A stretch of 64,000 bases of DNA from Actinostola sp. cb2023 (Eukaryota; Cnidaria; Anthozoa; Actiniaria; Actinostolidae): positions 717,501-781,500 of the forward strand of contig JAUJYZ010000280.1 in assembly GCA_033675265.1 (NCBI GenBank), written 5' to 3'. Made by a program: the position numbers and the translations under genes. Below, in pieces: positions 12,023 to 21,805 of the stretch. The notes beneath the pieces are model-generated. The model searched no databases. It saw only the letters and a program-made list of their open reading frames with translations, and was not told the DNA's origin. Position 1 is the stretch's first letter. Every line of letters begins with the position of its first letter.

Positions 12023-13078
12023 ATGGCGTCGTCTGGAGCCTTAAAATTGAACCTCACAAATAATACTGATTCGCCCAGAAACAAGACAAACCTTGGCAAT
12101 GCCACCTTGTTCAAAAACGTTGAAGTCTATGTTCATGTAATTTTCTCTGTCATTCTCATGATTGTCATTATTGTTGGCAACCTCTTGGTGATGGCCGCTT
12201 ACAAGAAAAACCGTCGTCTTCGTACTGGAACCTACACTCTTCTTGTAAGCCTTGCACTCTGTGACTTCCTTGTAGGAAGTGTATCCGTGCCGATGTGGAT
12301 AAACATGTCCTTGAGAAACTGGCAAGCGCCAGCTTTGTTTGTTACGTTTTTCATGGCGATTGACTACTTCACAGCGTTGTCCTCAGCGTTGCACTTGACG
12401 GTGATATGTCTTGAGCGATGGCTGGCCATTTCCAAACCATTCCTCCACCTGACCTTCACAAAGCAGCAATATTCCATAACAATAGCGTGCGTGTGGCTGG
12501 TGGGGTTGTTCGTGAGTGCACTGGTGTTTGTTCCCGTTGTAAAACACAACAACCAAACGTATATTCTTGTCTTGGTGATTGTTGGGTTCGTAATGCCAAT
12601 GGTCATCATAAGCCTTGTCAAAGTCTACATTTTCAAAGTGGCACAAAAGCTCATCCAACAAGAACCTACAGCTTCTGGAGACTCGGGCCCTGGGAACGAA
12701 AGAAGAAGGAAGGTACAAAAAGAGCGACGAACTGCCAAGACTTTGGTCATCATTACGGCTCTGTTTTTCTTTGAACTTCTACCAACATATATCCTTGCTC
12801 TGGTTGGAGGCTTTTGCTTGAGGGACTGCATCTATAAGATGTCTTGGAACGAGATAAGAAGGCTGATGGATTTTGCTAAGTGGATACAATACAGCAACAG
12901 TGGAATCAATCCCTTCATCTACGCGTTTCGAGATGCTGAAATGAGGAAAACCTTCCGAAGGATTTCAGTCAGAGCGATGACTTTCAGAAGACCCTTTTCT
13001 GCTGTCATAAACATCGGAAGCCAATCAGAAAACCATGCGGCGAATATTAATAACAGTGCTGCAATTGCACACATTTGA
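12023..13078 (+). CDS. Class A GPCR 2, melanocortin/adenosine-type
   Basis: Single-exon receptor of 351 residues. The ATG at 12023 sits in a good context (AAGATGG). The upstream open frame begins only at TTG codons. The N-terminus has several N-glycosylation sites (NLTNNT, NKT, NAT). Landmarks are GN in helix 1, LALCD in helix 2, ERW in place of DRY, NPFIYA in helix 7 and an amphipathic helix 8. The second extracellular loop is short and lacks cysteine, and helix 3 also lacks the usual cysteine. Loop 3 has FCLRDC. Helix 6 has ELLPTY where most class A receptors have CWxP. The last 16 codons and the stop fall in the first unit of a 62-bp tandem array. Plasma-membrane receptor, ligand unknown, frame intact. 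Confidence 0.93.
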   Translation: MASSGALKLNLTNNTDSPRNKTNLGNATLFKNVEVYVHVIFSVILMIVIIVGNLLVMAAYKKNRRLRTGTYTLLVSLALCDFLVGSVSVPMWINMSLRNWQAPALFVTFFMAIDYFTALSSALHLTVICLERWLAISKPFLHLTFTKQQYSITIACVWLVGLFVSALVFVPVVKHNNQTYILVLVIVGFVMPMVIISLVKVYIFKVAQKLIQQEPTASGDSGPGNERRRKVQKERRTAKTLVIITALFFFELLPTYILALVGGFCLRDCIYKMSWNEIRRLMDFAKWIQYSNSGINPFIYAFRDAEMRKTFRRISVRAMTFRRPFSAVINIGSQSENHAANINNSAAIAHI

Positions 13079-13340
13079 TGATGGGAAGAGTAAACCATGC
13101 GGCGAATATGAATAACAGTGCTGCAATTGCAAACATTTGATGATGGGAAGAGTAAACCATGCGGCGAATATTAATAACAGTACTGCAATTGCAAACATTT
13201 GATGATGGGAAGAGTAAACCATGCGGCGAATATTAATAACAGTGCTGCAATTGCACACATTTGATGATGGGAAGAGTAAACCATGCGGCGAATATGAATA
13301 ACAGTGCTGCAATTGCACACATTTGATGATGGGAAGAGTA
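13029..13340. repeat. 62-bp tandem repeat, 5 copies, overlapping the GPCR 2 C-terminus
   Basis: The anchor AAACCATGCGGCGAATAT recurs exactly every 62 bp, at 13033, 13095, 13157, 13219 and 13281 (counted at CC). Units differ by a few substitutions. Unit 1 encodes the receptor's C-terminal tail and stop codon, so the array arose by tandem duplication of the gene's 3' end. Because 62 is not a multiple of 3, later units are not an extension of the frame. Confidence 0.95.
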
Positions 13341-14327
13341 GGAGATACATCAGTAGAATGAATATATTGGACAAGACAATGAGAGTCCCACCTCTGGAAA
13401 TTGAAACGATCATTCTTCTGCAGCTGTAGGAGATACATCAGTAGAATGATTATATTGGACAACAGGCAATGGGAGTCCCACCTCTGGAAATTAAAACGAT
13501 CATTCTTCTGCAGCTGTAGGAGATACATCAGTAGAATGAATATATTGGACAAGACAATGAGAGTCCCACCTCTGGAAATTAAAACGATCATTCTTCTGCA
13601 GCTGTAGGAGATACATCAGTAGAATGATTATATTGGACAACAGGCAATGGGAGTCCCACCTCTGGAAATTAAAACGATCATTCTTCTGCAGCTGTAGGAG
13701 ATACATCAGTAGAATGATTATATTGGACAACAGGCAATGGGAGTCCCACCTATGGATATGGAAAAAACGATCATTCTTCTGCAGCTGTAGGAGATACATC
13801 AGTAGAATGAATATATTGGACAACAGGCAATGGGAGTCCCACCTCTGGAAATTAAAACGATCATTCTTCTGCAGCTGTAGGAGATACATCAGTAGAATGA
13901 ATATATTGGACAAGACAATGAGAGTCCCACCTCTGGAAATTAAAACGATCATTCTTCTGCAGCTGTAGGAGATACATCAGTAGAATGAATATATTGGACA
14001 ACAGGCAATGGGAGTCCCACCTCTGGAAATTAAAACGATCATTCTTCTGCAGCTGTAGGAGATACATCAGTAGAATGAATATATTGGACAACAGGCAATG
14101 GGAGTCCCACCTCTGGAAATTAAAACGATCATTCTTCTGCAGCTGTAGGAGATACATCAGTAGAATGAATATATTGGACAAGACAATGAGAGTCCCACCT
14201 CTGGAAATTAAAACGATCATTCTTCTGCAGCTGTAGGAGATACATCAGTAGAATGATTATATTGGATAACAGGCAATGGGAGTCCCACCTCTGGTAATCG
14301 AAACGATCATTCTTCTTGAGCTGTAGA
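13341..14327. repeat. 88-93-bp tandem satellite, 11 copies
   Basis: Units start with GGAGATACATCAGTAGAATG at 13341, 13429, 13519, 13607, 13697, 13790, 13880, 13968, 14058, 14148 and 14236. Two length variants occur: 88 bp with CAAGACAATGAG and 90 bp with CAACAGGCAATGGG. One 93-bp unit is also present. Open frames on both strands with 30-residue periodicity are a trivial result of the 90-bp unit. It begins directly at the end of the 62-bp array. Confidence 0.95.
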
Positions 14328-14745
14328 CAAAAAAATCTGATCATTGTTCTTGGTCGTCAAGCTGGTTCATAAATTAAAAACTCAATGAATTTGAGGTTTC
14401 ACAAATGGAGCAATAAAAACGTTTCCAGCATAATGAAGTATGGTAGTGTAGTGAGTGATACAATGACCAATTTAACGAAGAACTACTGAAACTATGTCCA
14501 CATCGAACGATTATAAGAAACCTTTGCGGGAGTTATCGAAGTGACAACAAGAGCAAGCTACTCGGCAGTGAAGCTGTTGAGGCCGAATTTCCGCTATATT
14601 GTTTGTTTATTCCTAACTCCTATGACTAAGCTAACGATCGTGATGATACAGAAGAATAGACAATTGAAGAACACCAATATCAATGTTGCAAGGCCTTTCT
14701 TCCTCGTTTTAACAGGAAAAATGGATGGCAGGGATATACGCTGAA

Positions 14746-14908
14746 TAGACCCTTTTAATAAATCCCACAATGCATGATTATTCTTTTGAATTCTATTGAA
14801 AATATACAAAGACTGAAAACAATGAAGGAAAATGAATGGAATTCAAAAGAATAAATTTGACGTCAAGCGCGGAAAATCATGCATTGTGGGATTTATTAAA
14901 AGGGTCTA
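14746..14908. mobile_element. Palindromic MITE with TA ends
   Basis: TAGACCCTTTTAATAAATCC and its complement bound a 163-bp foldback, with CCACAATGCATGATT inside both arms. TA on each side fits a Tc1/mariner-type target. The first bases resemble the MITE at 6985 (TAGACC...). The 400 bases between 14328 and 14745 show no feature. Confidence 0.75.
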
Positions 14909-15546
14909 TAGCCCTAACCATATATACAGATGCCGTTAGCCAGTTGCTTTGAAAACTACTCAGGAATAAAATCCAACCTGCGATTATGAATGCCTCGATT
15001 TTCGGAAATAATGAACACATAAATAAATATTAATATTTTTAATCGACCATGCGTTGGCTTGTTGGCAAAGATGGTAAAATACATTAGACAGGAATACAAC
15101 TGATTAACGAATTAATATTTTGTATTTACACGCAGCGGAACCCTTTAACTTATAACTGGACTCGTAGTGAAATGATAATTATATGTTGTGTAGCGAACTA
15201 TTTCAGGCCGGAAAGGTATCCAGTGAATATTGAATACTGCGTACTAAATTTCAGCTCAAGGCTAGTCGTTGTAATCAGAAATTAAATTTCTAGAAGCCAA
15301 AACCTATAGTCTCCTTTGCAGGTGTTTAAGTTTTTGGTTCTCGGAGGAAGGGATTAGGAAGGAGCGGCTATTATCCAAAAAAAAAGGAGTGGAATTAAAA
15401 ACGCCTTACAAAGCCGGAGGCTGCCAAAACCAGACTACATCGATCAAGTGCTACGCACAATTCTTTTTAATACTGGGATGCATATATAATAACACACTGT
15501 CTATGGAGTATTCGTAAGATAACCTTTTCTAAAACAGTAGTAGTAT

Positions 15547-15770
15547 TCACTACTTTCACATCACCCATAATTTAAATTCACTTTGTTTGCCCCCAAGTTT
15601 TGCATGAACTATTGTTTTCAATGTCTCTTGGGAAGACTGCATGTTCCCAAGAGAAATTGAAAAAAAAAAGCTTATGGAAAACTTGGGGGGAAAACAAAGT
15701 GTATTATTATGGGTGATGTGAAAGTAGTGAAGAAAAAAAAAGTAAAAAAAAAAAAAAAAAGGTAGTGAAT
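15547..15770. mobile_element. Foldback MITE
   Basis: Arms starting TTCACTACTTTCACATCACC are mirrored by GGTGATGTGAAAGTAGTGAA near 15712-15732. A second, A-tract-separated copy of the terminal word GTAGTGAATA lies at 15764-15772. No coding capacity. Bases 14909-15546 show no feature. Confidence 0.65.
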
Positions 15771-16606
15771 ACATTAATATGCGTTTTCAGTATATTGTGT
15801 AAATATATCGTCAAACCACTGGAAACGAAAGAAGATATACTTATATATATAGACATGTAGTTCCTGCCTTGATGCCTGACAAAACGACAGTCAATATTTC
15901 GCACGCTTCGCGAAAAATCCGTCAACCAGGAAGTTGGAAATATCGTTTTTTACGTTATTGTGATCAGTTTGTCGTTTTTATCAGATCGAGAATAAAGAGA
16001 CGGATTCTGCGATACTGAATCTATGTTATAGCCGATTGAATCAGTTATGGAACATGAAAGATGTTACCAGAAGACACAGCCAGGACTAATGTTGTGTTGA
16101 TGTTAATCACTTCATGAATGCCAACTTCGTCCATTAATGATCTTTTTAGGATGTAAATAAGGATTTATCTATTTGTTTAAAGTTGTTTACCATTGCCAGC
16201 CCGTCTTTATCACGTTTCAAAATCTTTTTTTTTCACCGCTTTCTTTGCTGTTATCTGCAAGAAAACTGCCACGATTCGAGTGTGGGTTCAAGGTCTTTTT
16301 ACTCTCTTTATGGGTTTTTAAACAAGGAAATACATAGTGTTTGTTGTATATCCATGTGGTCGTGTTGCACCGGCTGCCAAAAAGGTTTTAAAGCTAAGCT
16401 TCAGATTACTGAATGATTTGAATCAAAATATAAGTTTTACCATTAACTTAGGTTGCAATGCCATATATATATTGTTTTCATTGTTTTATTTGACGAAGTA
16501 ATGTAAATAACTTTGATATTGAAATCTTGAACGAATAATGAACATTTGTCGCTTGTCTCCATATGCCTTCCCGTTTCATACCCTATTGCAAATACTATAG
16601 CTTTAA

Positions 16607-17154
16607 AGTGCTACTTGGACGAAAATCGATCGAAATTTAATTTAGCTGAAACTTCATTGAATAATTCTTCAAGGGTCTAATAATAACTAGTTAAAATCTT
16701 TTTTTCGATATTCCAGAGGGAAGTATTATATTTTTATGAATCTTTAGAGGAGTCAGTGACGTCATCTACTCAACCCAACAGTCAGCTCCATACATTTCTT
16801 TGTATTTTGTGAGTCAAAATATCTCAATGTTTTGTTCAGATAACAGCTCTGCATTGAAGACAACTGGTCAGACAATCAATCCTAAGCACAAATAATGTAA
16901 GAAAACTCCTTCACCCAAACTTTTAGCTTCATAGAAATAAAATAATTCAAGAAACTAAACACAAAGAAATGTATGGAGCGAAGCTGTGTTGATTGTTAGG
17001 GTTGAGTAGATCTTCTAAAGATTCATAAAAATGTAATACTTCTCATAGGAATTTTGAGAAAACACATTAACCAGTAATTGTATGGCTCTTTGAGATCATT
17101 TCAGTGAAGTTTCAACTAAATTAAATTTCATCCGATTTTCGTCCAAGTAGCACT
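16607..17154. mobile_element. 548-bp TTAA-flanked foldback element
   Basis: Termini AGTGCTACTTGGACGAAAATCG...GATTTTCGTCCAAGTAGCACT are flanked by TTAA at 16603-16606 and 17155-17158. The arms continue imperfectly for over 200 bp, with internal mirrored words ATACATTTCTTTGT and TCTTTAGA. Non-autonomous, piggyBac/Kolobok-type target. Bases 15775-16602 show no feature. Confidence 0.75.
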
Positions 17155-17158
17155 TTAA

Positions 17159-18713
17159 TATCCAAGAATGATCAGTCTTTCTACTAAAGTTAATTCAACC
17201 TAGAGTCTAGGTTCCACTGAATTGTATTGAATTTCCAAGGTTCGGAGGGCGATATTTTCAGTGTTTATTGGCATGTTTCCATTAACAGTCGTCAGTTATC
17301 GGCTCAAATTACTGAAATCCATTTGGTAGTGCTAAACTCGACCACATGGCAGACTTCGTATCTTCCCAACCATCTACTTCCATTTATTGACCGATATGAT
17401 TAGATACGGCAGTATTCCATCAACATTTTTTTAAACATTAAATTTACCTTCTAAATAGAGGTATCAGTTGAGGCAAATGCGTCTCAGCTTTTTTCTAATA
17501 AATAACTTCAGCGATCGAGGATGACCAGCTATTGGAGGACGACAGGCTATTAGACTGATCTGATGTAATAACACAGATCACTACGTACGATATATTTTCT
17601 GTAACTCCGAATTGACTGAATAAAAACTTCCATGAAGCCATTGTGATGAGAAACGCGATAGTTTATTATCGTTTTCGTTGTCTATGATCATGATTGAAAG
17701 TATTCTTAAAATTAGGCTATTTAATCCAGGAGAACGAGAACGACAATAATTTACTCGCCAGGAAATGAAATTCATCGTCAAACCCGCTAGAAAAACAATA
17801 ATATTCTACGGGTTTGTATCATCGTCACTAGTATTAACGGAAGTCAGCAAGGAGAGAGGATGCATGAAAATATGCCTTCCGCATCATCCATGCTTGAACT
17901 TCCTGCATGATTCAGTAAGATATTGTTTTGACCAAGGACCTTTTATATTAAAAAAAAAAAAGATTATCAAAGATGGTCAAAATGAAAACAATCGTACTTG
18001 CAATTGGTCGATACCCGGCACTTCTTTTTACAAATCAGTTTATACAAGTAATTTGTCAGTGTAGCAAACAGTAATTATCAGCTTTCAACAAATGTAAAAA
18101 TTGAAAATGTATATCAAGAAATTGCATTAAAATGGAGATAAAATACACGAATTGTTTATTTATTAATTACTGAAAGATAACACCTGTCAGCCTCCGTTTT
18201 GTTTTCAGTGCAAAATAACTGAAGATGTTCATTGAATGATGAATGAATGAATGATGAATGAATTAATGAATGAATGAATGACACCTTTATTTTGTTTAAA
18301 TTCAGTCCTTTCATGATCAACTCAAAATCTGCTATCAATAGGAGCCCTGACAAATATAAAGCGTCTAGAGCCACGAAGACGGTCAAACTTCACCACAGCG
18401 ATTCAGACAGCTGCACGCATGACGATGTCATTGGTTACTGCAGAGAGTAACAAAAGCTACGAAAATGATTCTCTAAAAAGATTTATACAATGTCAAGATG
18501 TTTATAAACTGCCTATTGTCATTTCCTCCGACGTGACTAATAAAAACTCAATTAAACGAAAGTTTAGCCGGTAATTGCAGCGATATACGACAAGTAACTA
18601 GCAGCTAAGTGCAGGATATTTGTCGTATTTATATTTGTGAGTTGATTTATGATCACTATAGTAATCGTCAAATTCGGCTTAGATTGACTTGGTTTCACGG
18701 AGGCACGTTGTTA
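17159..18713. other. Spacer without identified gene
   Basis: AT-rich. It has an imperfect (ATGA/ATGAATGA)n run at 18232-18282. No exon, RNA gene or transposon recognised. Confidence 0.45.
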
Positions 18714-18778
18714 TTATTATTAATATTGTTCTTCTTCTTTTCTTGTTGTTCTTCTTCTTCTTGGTATTATTATTATTA

Positions 18779-18854
<76 letters not shown>

Positions 18855-19180
18855 ATAGAGTGCTATTTAGAAAAGCGTGAAATAGTACTAATTTTAAATA
18901 GTACTAAATAGTGCTATTTTTATTGTTTTCTATTGTTTCATTAGTGCTATTTAGTACTAATTAGTTATTATTTAGTTTTCAAGCTTTTCTAAATTGCACT
19001 CTAATAATTAATATTATTATCATTATTAATATTGTTATTATTATTACTATTATTATTACTATTGTTGTTGTTGTTGTTCTTATTATTATCGGTTCTTCTT
19101 CTTCTTATTATTGCAATTATTGTTATTGTTTATTATTATTATTATTGTTATTACTGTTGTCATTATTATTATTGTCATTA
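18714..19180. repeat. (TTA)n microsatellite cluster
   Basis: Long TTA/ATT triplet runs (18762-18852 nearly pure) with CTT and GTT interruptions. They resume at 19010-19165 after a short segment in which AGTGCTATTTAG words form imperfect inverted repeats. Confidence 0.9.
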
Positions 19181-19253
19181 TCAGTATTATAGCGAAAAAT
19201 ATAGATTCATTGTTTAAATCAAGTGGCGACATCAGTTCTGACGATGGAATAGC

Positions 19254-19278
19254 AAGGCCGTAGATAACCCAACATTCA

Positions 19279-19320
<42 letters not shown>

Positions 19321-19480
19321 GAAGGCAGTACGTATTTAACAGCAATAAAAATAGTACAGTTATCAGTACTTTTGGTATCTTTTTTTCGCCGTGCTAGGGA
19401 GTGGGGGGGGGGGGGGGGGGGGGGGGAAGAAGAGAAGGGGGGGGGGGGGGTGCTGTGTTGTGCTGTGTACGGCCCTGAAT
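19254..19480. repeat. Dispersed repeat with long poly-G tracts (family E copy 1)
   Basis: The sequence AACCCAACATTCAGG leads into a run of 41 Gs (19279-19319). Further runs of 24 Gs (19403-19426) and 14 Gs (19437-19450) follow, then TGCTGTGTACGGCCCTGA. The same frame (CAGTACGTATTTAACAGCA, GGTATCTTTTTCGCC, CTGTGTACGGCCCTGA) recurs at 34838-35470. Confidence 0.85.
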
Positions 19481-19559
19481 AGGTCAGAAAATGTTTTATA
19501 AACTTACGTGTTAATGTGACTACAGCAACCGTTCAACCCTGATTCTCGGGGCGTTCGGA

Positions 19560-19870
19560 TTCTGAAGAGTATTTTTACCACAACTAGTCAGTTTCTCGCT
19601 CTCTGATTGGCTTAGAGCCGTGGTAAATAAGAGTACATACCACGGAAATTGCGTGTTCACTCGCGCACGGAGCTAGCGCGCTTGAATCAGTTTTTCTTTC
19701 AACATTTCTCGGCGTTTTCGGATGTTTTCTCCGTCTGTTGTGGTAAAAAAACAAATCGACGATAGTTTCTTGTGGTATGTCCTCTTATTTACCACAGTTG
19801 GCACAGGCAGCCCAATCATTCCTTTTGAGGCTACTAAACATGCTAAATAATTCAATAAAATGATATTTGC
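19560..19870. repeat. Dispersed repeat (family F copy 1)
   Basis: Contains CTCGCGCACGGAGCTAGCGC, a GGTTTTTCTTTCAA-like stretch and TTTTCGGATG, closely resembling 41360-41570. Gene-free. Confidence 0.5.
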
Positions 19871-19884
19871 GTCTTTTTTTGATG

Positions 19885-20095
19885 GGTTTCCTGTGGTAGA
19901 GCGCGCGCAATATATATATATTAATACGTATTATGTTGGGTTCCCTGTGTTGAGTAACGTATAATGTTGAAATATACACATGTACTGCGGGACGCGCGGG
20001 ACGCACACAGGGAGCCCAACATTATACGGTACTCAACACAGGGAACCCAACATATCTACGTATTAATATATATTGCGCGCGCGCGCTCTACCACA
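19885..20095. mobile_element. Foldback element with ACAGGGAACCCAACAT arms
   Basis: CCTGTGGTAGAGCGCGCGCA at 19889 is mirrored by TGCGCGCGCGCGCTCTACCACAGG ending at 20097 (shown only in part). The arms are about 80 bp long and include TATATTAATACGTA and CCCTGTGTTGAGTA. Confidence 0.7.
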
Positions 20096-20119
20096 GGCTT
20101 GAAAATTATAAATCATAGA

Positions 20120-20356
20120 AGCTGAGACCGCAAGGATGGATGGGAAATCAGTTCATGAGCCACATTACATACAGATATATTCAATGTTCTCGTAGTTTTG
20201 AAAAAAATATAAGCTATTTAACTAAGATCCTACAAGTCTGGATAAAAAGGTCGATGATTTGACGGTGTTATTTGAGAGTTTTAATTTCCCAGAATTCCTT
20301 TTGGTCATAGCTTTCATGATTTTCAACCCGACAACGATTATGCAATTAGCTATATA
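20120..20356. repeat. Dispersed repeat family C, copy 1
   Basis: Matches 29364-29606 at high identity, with shared words GATGGATGGGAAATCAGTTC and TCATGATTTTCAACCCGACA. A more diverged copy lies at 23637-23850. Copy 2 has short inverted ends (TATAGCTAATTGCAT / ATGCAGTTAGCTATA), so it may be a MITE. Confidence 0.75.
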
Positions 20357-20394
20357 ACTTTGCGTAGTCTATTCACATGGAACTGAAGATATGC

Positions 20395-20490
20395 CAAAAA
20401 TAGCGGTGGAATCTCTATAATACGGACACCGAAGGACAAAAAAATGTGTCCGTAATATAGAGGTGTCCGTAAGGAGAGGTTCCACTGTAT
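20395..20490. repeat. Small foldback repeat
   Basis: GTGGAATCTCTATAATACGG is mirrored by a sequence ending AGGAGAGGTTCCAC. The TGTCCGTA word occurs on both sides. It lies just downstream of the NXPE gene's stop codon. Confidence 0.5.
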
Positions 20491-20560
20491 AAGTATTGCT
20501 TTTATGATCACTAAAACATTTCGTCGATAAAGGCAGATATTTTGATAATTTATCAATTTG

Positions 20561-20809
20561 TTACAAAAATTGATAATGTAAAAAGGAAATTGGATAAGGA
20601 ATGTGACCAAGGAAATATTTTTCAAGAAAAACTTCTAAAGGTTTTAGAACGTACGACTTGAAGTGGACAATGTCATGTTCTTTGTAATACGCTATTTCCG
20701 GTCCACCTGCTCCATCGGGAAACCCGCGGGTAAGGGGATAGACGTCCAAGATTTCAATGTCTGCTTCACACATAAGCTTAGTCGCGAAGGAGTTAAAAAG
20801 CTCAACTCG
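20561..20809 (-). CDS. NXPE gene exon 5 (C-terminus, D-x-x-H motif)
   Basis: Starts after TTTTTGCAG in phase 0 and encodes 82 residues to the stop. It contains DVYPLTRGFPDGAG and HDIVHF, the Asp-His pair of SGNH/PC-esterase enzymes. Confidence 0.85.
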   Translation of the reverse strand, partial: RVELFNSFATKLMCEADIEILDVYPLTRGFPDGAGGPEIAYYKEHDIVHFKSYVLKPLEVFLEKYFLGHIPYPISFLHYQFL

Positions 20810-21654
20810 CTGCAAAAACAACAACAATAAATAAGTGGTATACTATGAAAAGCAAATAGGGACGCAGGGGCAGGGGACACGCAGGGACGCAGGGACGCAG
20901 GGACGCAGGGACGCAGGGACGCAGGGACGCAGGGACGCAGGGACGCAGGGACGCAGGGACGCAGGGACGCAGGGACGTACGCATGCAATGCATAAGCAAC
21001 GAGTGATTAAAATATCGTGTTACTTACTGGTAAGTTTAAAAATCGTTTGCTGTCAGCAAAAAGAAGACTGTCGGTGTCCTTCTCCTTGCTCAGTGCTGTA
21101 GTGGTTTTCCAGATGACTCTGCCCTTAAAACCTGAACTGTTCGGCTTAATAACGTCGATAACCTCTTTCAAAAACGACTGATAACTTGCAAAGCTGATGT
21201 CCATCAAGTAATGCAATCCAAGGTTAAACATAAAGACACTGTTTTCATCCATTTCTGGTTTTTCCAGATTCTGTTTGATGTCCAGGACAAGTTTTTTAGA
21301 ATCGAAATCCAAATCATCCTGTGGAGGCCTTTGTGATTCAAACGGATAGATCCACAATTTCCTGACTTGGCAGGATTTAAAGATCTCTTTGCATATGGGA
21401 GAGTCTTGTAGAGCTACGATCATTCTGTCAGCCTGCGAGTCACCGTAGATCAGTAATGTACTGTACTCGTGCTGTTTCCTTGGTAACTGCGTTGTGTTGG
21501 GATTCTTGTTAATAACTGCAAGGAACACCAGAAATTGTTGGAGTGATTTTACTAAACTCCGTGATAGTAAAGCCTAATTCCATTGTATTCTTTTGTTTTC
21601 ATTTGACTATTATATCTATCCCACACCATTTATCGACATAAAGTTATTATTATT

Positions 21655-21705
<51 letters not shown>

Positions 21706-21709
21706 TTCA

Positions 21710-21805
<96 letters not shown>

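Noticed and set aside
13341..14327. Array resembling a CRISPR locus
   Set aside because: The whole unit is conserved. There are no variable spacers, and the genome is eukaryotic.
13025..14344. Long open frames on both strands with 30-residue repeats
   Set aside because: They follow from a 90-bp satellite without stops in some frames. There is no codon bias, and frames on both strands are equally open.
18609..18911. Frame with poly-isoleucine or poly-tyrosine
   Set aside because: Translation of a TTA microsatellite.
20692..21101. Frames with LRPCVPAS or GTQGRRDA repeats
   Set aside because: Translation of the 8-bp minisatellite between NXPE exons 4 and 5.
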